NCBI GenBank assembly: GCA_037447655.1
Contig: JBBHKE010003385.1
Location: forward strand, 1 to 62,835
Origin: Zygnema cylindricum
Taxonomy: Eukaryota > Streptophyta > Zygnematophyceae > Zygnematales > Zygnemataceae
Direction: 5' to 3'
DNA length: 62,835 bases
In this document: positions 58,515-62,835 of the stretch, piece after piece
Layout of the letters: every line of letters begins with the position of its first letter
How positions within the stretch are numbered: the first letter of the stretch is position 1
The notes under the pieces: model-generated
The model's database searches: none
The model's input: the letters and a program-made list of their open reading frames with translations, nothing else
Told to the model about the DNA's origin: nothing
Made by a program: the position numbers and the translations under genes

Positions 58515-58926
58515 CACCGCCAATCGTTATTAGCGTGTAAGTTTTTTTAGCGTATAAAAATAATTACCGTGGTGTACGCTATTTAAGAATTTGAAAATTT
58601 TGGAAAAAATCATACATTCTAATTGTTTGGTTATGGTAATTTGGATCTTTGAAAAAAAAATTGTCGGTCGCAAACATGCTTTCACTAATATAGGTCTTCG
58701 TACAAAATCTGACAAATTGTACACAAATTGTACATGCACACGGTCGAAACGCGGCTGTCGGACGAATATGTGCGAGCGGGATTTTTTACGACTTAAATAT
58801 AATAAACTACACTATTTAAGGTCGTGGACCATAATCTGCCACGTCTCCTGGCACTAAATTAGAATGAATGACGCTAATTTTTTCTTTACACTAATAATTT
58901 CTCAACGCTAATAACGATTCGCGGTG
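58515..58926. mobile_element. larger element of the CACCG-CAATCG MITE group, TA duplication
   Basis: 412 bp from CACCGCCAATCGTTATTAGC to GCTAATAACGATTCGCGGTG with TA outside both ends. Its right part is the inverse of 6004-6202 (GGACCATAATCTGCCACGTC). Confidence 0.7.
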
Positions 58927-59361
58927 TACTGTACTGTAGAGTGCGGCGTACGGTACATTTTCACTGTACTGTACCACCAAACAAAATTTGTAAATTACAC
59001 AACGGATTTCTAAAGGACATTGTGCACACCTCGAACTGCTGCAGTGCAGTTAGTAGTGGATAGTTGGATACCCCTTCAGCCCTTTTAAATTCGTACGAAA
59101 ATGTACACTTCCGAGACACCTATGGCATTAGAGACCGTCTGTACGGACGCACTTTTTTTTGCCGGGGTTGGTTGTACACCCCTCAAGTACTGTAGGAGTG
59201 TAGGTGTCCTGAAAAGTGTAAACAATTTAAATTTTTACATGTTTTTTTTTAGGGTTGTCCATTTGTCAGTTTGAAGTGTCCACCTAGCACTCCCTTCCAA
59301 ATAGTTCAAATGACACTTGTCAAAGTCACACGAAAGGACAGAAGGAAAGCGCCAAGCTCCA
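58927..59361. other. upstream region of the glycosyltransferase-like gene
   Basis: The segment 59045-59140 (TTAGTAGTGGATAGTTGGAT) is a second copy of 56697-56795. A short upstream ATG frame at 59309 (28 codons) overlaps the main start out of frame. No clear TATA box is visible. Confidence 0.4.
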
Positions 59362-62300
59362 ATGGCCACGCGGCAATCCTACGTGGCTGAAGCAGCTGTC
59401 GCAGCCTCTGTCGTATTGTCCGTACTGTCGTTGTACTTGGTCTTGAGGGCACCGACATTTCTGCCGACATCGACGCCTGGCGGCAATGTAGCGGATGAGC
59501 CAATCACAGGACTGGCTTTTGAACCCACGGCCTTTCTCTCATCCAATGACGCGCTGCCACGTGGACAGAAGCCGAACGAGGAATACTCAGAAGTGGTCAA
59601 GCAGCTTTACAATGTACGGAATAATGACGTGGCAGCAGTTAACTTAGGGTTGTGGGATTTAGGTTTCTTTAGGGTTTCTTAGGGTTTCTCAGGGTTTTTT
59701 AGGGTTTTGATAGATTTTTTTTTTTGTGAGGTTTACAAAAAAATAAATTAGCTTTTTTTTAATTTGTTGATCTGTTTGTCAACTTTTATGGATCTACATT
59801 ATATTCATGTTACACCATTCATTTGAATCGATAATTGCTCTTAGGTAACATTGGAAATTACGATGAAATCCCCGAAAAATCTGAAAATTTTGTAAAAATC
59901 ATGAATGAGCTAATCTTAGAACCCAAATAAACTACAAATAATTTGTTTGCCACTTAAAACATCTTTTCTCCGTACACATTTGTCCGATTTTCAATTTGAG
60001 ACCGCCAACCAGAAGCTGAGAATCCTACCTTTCAATCGCAACCGTCAGATCCATAATCCAACAAGTGTGTACGGAGAAAAGATGTTTTAAGTGGCGAAAA
60101 AAAAACTTTAACACTAATAGCGATTCACGGTGTAACGTAAGTTTTAATATCGGAATGGGAGATTTTGCATTAAAACATTCTGAAAACTCTTAATTTTTTT
60201 AAGAGAATCTGGGTAAACAAATCCATGCACGAAGTACTTTTCAAATACTATTATTTTGTCCCTTTATTTGAAATGGATCGTTCGTGACGTTAGTAGCACA
60301 AATACCTTTACCTATTTTTGTGCAGTGTCCATAACTTTATTTCGCTACAAAAAAAGGAGAATTAAATCTTCAAAGGTTTGAATGCTGAAAAAAATCATAA
60401 TAAGAACTTAATTAAGGTTTCATTAATATCTAGAAAAACTTACGCTTTATTTCAAATCCTTCTTCAAAACCATAATTGTCAAAGTACTTAGTCAGGTTTT
60501 CACTTCATATATTTCTTCTCCCTCTCCCTCGCCTCATCCCTCCCCCTCCCCCTCTCCCTCTCCTCTCCTCTCTTCTACCTTTCCCTCACCCTCTCCCTCT
60601 CCTTGTCTCTTCCCTCTTTTTATCATCTCTCGCCTCTCGCCCTCCCCTCCATCCACTCGTTGCCTCTCTTGCACATAATATTAGACGTGGAGTGATATGT
60701 ACCTCCTTTCGTCCTCTTCCCCACCGGATTTACTCATTCCTCCCAAAGGATGGTTAAGGCGTCGAGATTTTCCTTTAGCTCCCCATTTGGAAGATTGTGA
60801 GTTTTTGACAAAAAACCGATTAGATTCGGAAAAAAGAGGTTCTCGTGGAGAAGCACCCGATTGGCTGAGTCCAAATAAGCCTCTACATGACTTTGACCCA
60901 CCTTGGGTATGTGAAGGTTTTTGATTCGTGTGTTTTATGATTCTTCTTTAAATTGTTTTTCAGGAAGTGTGAATTGGGGTTTTGTTCTGAAACTTGTTGG
61001 TTTTTTTAGTTTAGAGGGAAAAATTATGGACCCTCTTTTGGGTCTCTTCACAAAGTTGCAGAATGTCGTTTTATGGTATGCTCATTTTTATGGTGTTTAG
61101 TTTGTAACCAGTTTGGACCCACCAATACTGACGTTACATTTTGGCTGTTTTTTCGTCCATTTTTTTTTCTTAATTCCATTTTTCTGCACTATTTTTTGGC
61201 AATCAGGTGAAACCTGAAAGACATTGAGTTCTATTGGCAGCCACACTATTTTATGTGAATAATCTAGTATGTTTGATGCTTTACAAAACTTAATTCAACA
61301 ATTGTGTGGTTGGTATCATACAGTAGATTTATCCACTCCACATCGTGAAAATCCTAGATAAATGATAACCACTATCAACTTGAATTGAAATGATAAATTG
61401 TTGCTAAATAAGTAAATCTTATCAGCTTGCATATGAACAGGTTCGAGGTGCGAATGCGGACAATTTGGCGTTGACGCGATATATGCAAGCCTATTTATGG
61501 GATCATCAAAATCCGTCCAATTGTAACGACTCAAACAAAAAGTTTGTCTTAGTAGATTGGAGTCCAAATGTATTACAGGGGATTGGATCCAATTTACATG
61601 TTATGGCTCAAGTGTTTGCGCATGCTTTGGAGGCGGATCGAATATTAGTTCCCATGAGGAAAACATTTGAAAGATCCAATTACGATGGTTGTGAAGGTGT
61701 GTTTTTGCTGACGTGGTTTAACAAGAAGTGTTCGTCCTATAATGTCAGTGTCCATTTAAATAATGTTATTCATTGAACATGTTATGCAAAATATGTGCAA
61801 GGTTTGGCTCTCATACTTCTGATTTTTTTGGTGCATTAGAATTAAACTAATGTTTAAGTCAGAATTGATAAACTTGGATCCAACATATTTTTTGAAAAGG
61901 ATCTTGAAGATTGAAACAAGCAAGAATTATAAAATTGACCGAGTGTTCCTTATTTGAAGAAAAGATATTCGTAATCTCGACTATTGTTCTTCCTATGAGG
62001 ACCCAGAGAATTTAAATATTGAGTTGTTAGGGATTTTCAAGTTTTAGGGCCTTTTGAGCTGACAGGATCTCTTTTATAGACATGTTAAATTTACATATTT
62101 TTCTCCTCCCTCTTTTCGTCATTTCCTAGTGCTATGTTTATCAGCTTCTAATTCCCTTTGTATTTGCGACTATTTTTTCTGTCCTACTTTTAATAACAGG
62201 AGACGAACGTGGTTCATTAGATTGCTTTTACTTTCCAATCGTATCAAAAGAATGTGAAAATGTTGCAATGAATCTTTTTAAACAACAAAACGGCGAAGGA

Positions 62301-62404
62301 CAGTATCTAGAATTAGGTCCAATGGAGAGACTTAAGACAAAAACAACCGTAATTCGAGTGGAAGGACAAATTGATTGGCCAAGACACGACAATTGGCTCC
62401 CAAA
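59362..62404 (+). CDS. putative Golgi type II glycosyltransferase-like protein, 3' part outside window
   Basis: Four exons are proposed: 59362-59637 (the donor could instead be at 59613), 60685-60906, 61441-61696 and 62200-62404; the gene runs off the right edge after a GTAAGT donor. Residues about 8-27 form a membrane anchor (VAASVVLSVLSLYLVL) after a short N-terminal tail, typical of Golgi type II enzymes. Later exons read PPKGWLRRRDFPLAPHLEDC, VRGANADNLALTRYM, WSPNVLQGIGSNLHVMAQ, DERGSLDCFYFPIVSKEC and IDWPRHDNWLPK. The GIGSNLH stretch and the cysteine-rich following segment recall the nucleotide-sugar part of alpha-1,6-fucosyltransferase-like (GT23-type) proteins, but I cannot confirm this. 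Exon phases agree throughout (0, 0, 1, then 2 at the last donor). Confidence 0.55.
59640..59715 (+). repeat. degenerate TTTAGGG telomere-like run
   Basis: AGGGTTGTGGGATTTAGG, TTTAGGGTTTC, TTAGGGTTTCTCAGGG and TTTTTAGGGTTTTG follow each other directly after the proposed first donor of the glycosyltransferase-like gene. Complementary CCCTAAA runs occur at 12468, 27432, 53220-53390 and 57085-57350. Confidence 0.6.
59948..60132. mobile_element. MITE, CACCGTGTATCG family, left end truncated
   Basis: Inverted core AAAACATCTTTTCTCCGTAC and its complement, ending CTAATAGCGATTCACGGTG with TA at 60133. The outer left 25 bases are missing. It lies in intron 1 of the glycosyltransferase-like gene. Confidence 0.75.
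60520..60660 (-). repeat. CT-rich tract in intron 1 of the glycosyltransferase-like gene
   Basis: CCCTCCCCCTCTCCCTCTCC on the plus strand, ending about 25 bases before the exon 2 acceptor, so it may serve as a long polypyrimidine tract. Confidence 0.8.
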
Positions 62405-62574
62405 GTAAGTCGCCAAAGTCTAAAAGAAACACTTAATTTTTTTCTCTTTAATGAAAGATAATATCGAGAAAATATTCAAAAACTCGAAGAAAAATTAAAT
62501 ACAGAAGCAAAAAATGGATATAGTCAAAGGATTAAGTTTAGGAAACTCTCCACATTGAGCATTCAACTGCTTAT

Positions 62575-62835
62575 CCTCTCTCATTTTCCATGTTCCTCTC
62601 CCTCTGGTTCCTTGTCTTCTTCCTACTACTCCCATATTCTGCTCCTGCTTCCACCTCTTGCTCTCCCTCTCCTTCTTCCTCTCCCTCCCCCTGCCCTTTG
62701 CCTTCTCCTCTCCTCCCCTCTCATCTCCACTCCTCTTCTCTCCTCTACTCCCCTCTCCTCTCCCCTCCTCTCCTCTCCTCTCCTCTCCTCTCCTCTCCTC
62801 TCCTCTCCTATCCTCTCATATCCTTTCCACTCCTC
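62575..62835 (-). repeat. CT-rich tract ending in (CTCCT)n, runs off the window
   Basis: CT-rich from 62575, becoming a pentanucleotide CTCCT array from about 62750 to the edge. It lies in the intron after exon 4 of the glycosyltransferase-like gene. Confidence 0.9.

Noticed and set aside
1-62835. CRISPR array, prokaryotic operon or virus
   Set aside because: No repeat-spacer pattern or dense gene clusters; spliced genes and plant-type proteins indicate a nuclear eukaryotic region.

Overview
The window looks like nuclear DNA of a green plant, most likely a streptophyte (charophyte alga or early-diverging land plant). Introns are GT-AG, one gene is a plant-type B3-domain protein, there is a miniature LTR-element-like sequence with an initiator-tRNA-Met-type primer site, and telomere-like CCCTAAA/TTTAGGG runs are scattered through it. 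The species cannot be fixed from sequence alone. The DNA is AT-rich, gene-poor, full of nested DNA transposons and MITEs, and marked by long polypurine/polypyrimidine tracts. All gene models below were built by eye from reading frames, splice sites, intron phase and, where available, comparison of duplicated copies; none is supported by transcript data.

Layout. 1-6 kb: transposons of a CATAGTT-terminal, 8-bp-target-duplication family, minisatellites and unassigned DNA. 6.3-15.85 kb: gene A, eight exons encoding a secreted protein of 327 residues. 15.85-22.2 kb: repeats, including a nested foldback structure. 22.4-30.3 kb: gene B, a segmental duplicate of gene A with one base missing in a homopolymer. 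30.7-38.9 kb: MITEs, a Harbinger-like element and a TRIM-like LTR element. 39.0-41.6 kb, minus strand: decayed third copy C. 45.9 kb: one isolated exon of the same family. 47.9-54.4 kb, minus strand: a complete seven-exon B3-domain gene of 417 residues. 54.4-59.3 kb: transposons and GTACG-rich repeats. 59.36 kb to beyond the right edge: first four exons of a predicted type II membrane protein resembling a Golgi glycosyltransferase.

The most interesting content is the A/B/C family. The protein is built as signal peptide, six-cysteine WSC-like domain, three proline-rich linkers each on its own micro-exon of 15-27 bases, a second six-cysteine domain, one more proline micro-exon, then a C-terminal tail of 9-10 HPPGVGK heptads. 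Every internal intron is in phase 1, so any internal exon or set of exons can be skipped or duplicated without frame change. I infer an extracellular, possibly cell-wall, matrix protein. I do not recognise a named family with this full architecture. Gene B lost its upstream region to transposon insertion that reaches the TATA-like box, and carries a frameshift. Copy C lost splice sites and was invaded by a GA-rich microsatellite inside an exon.
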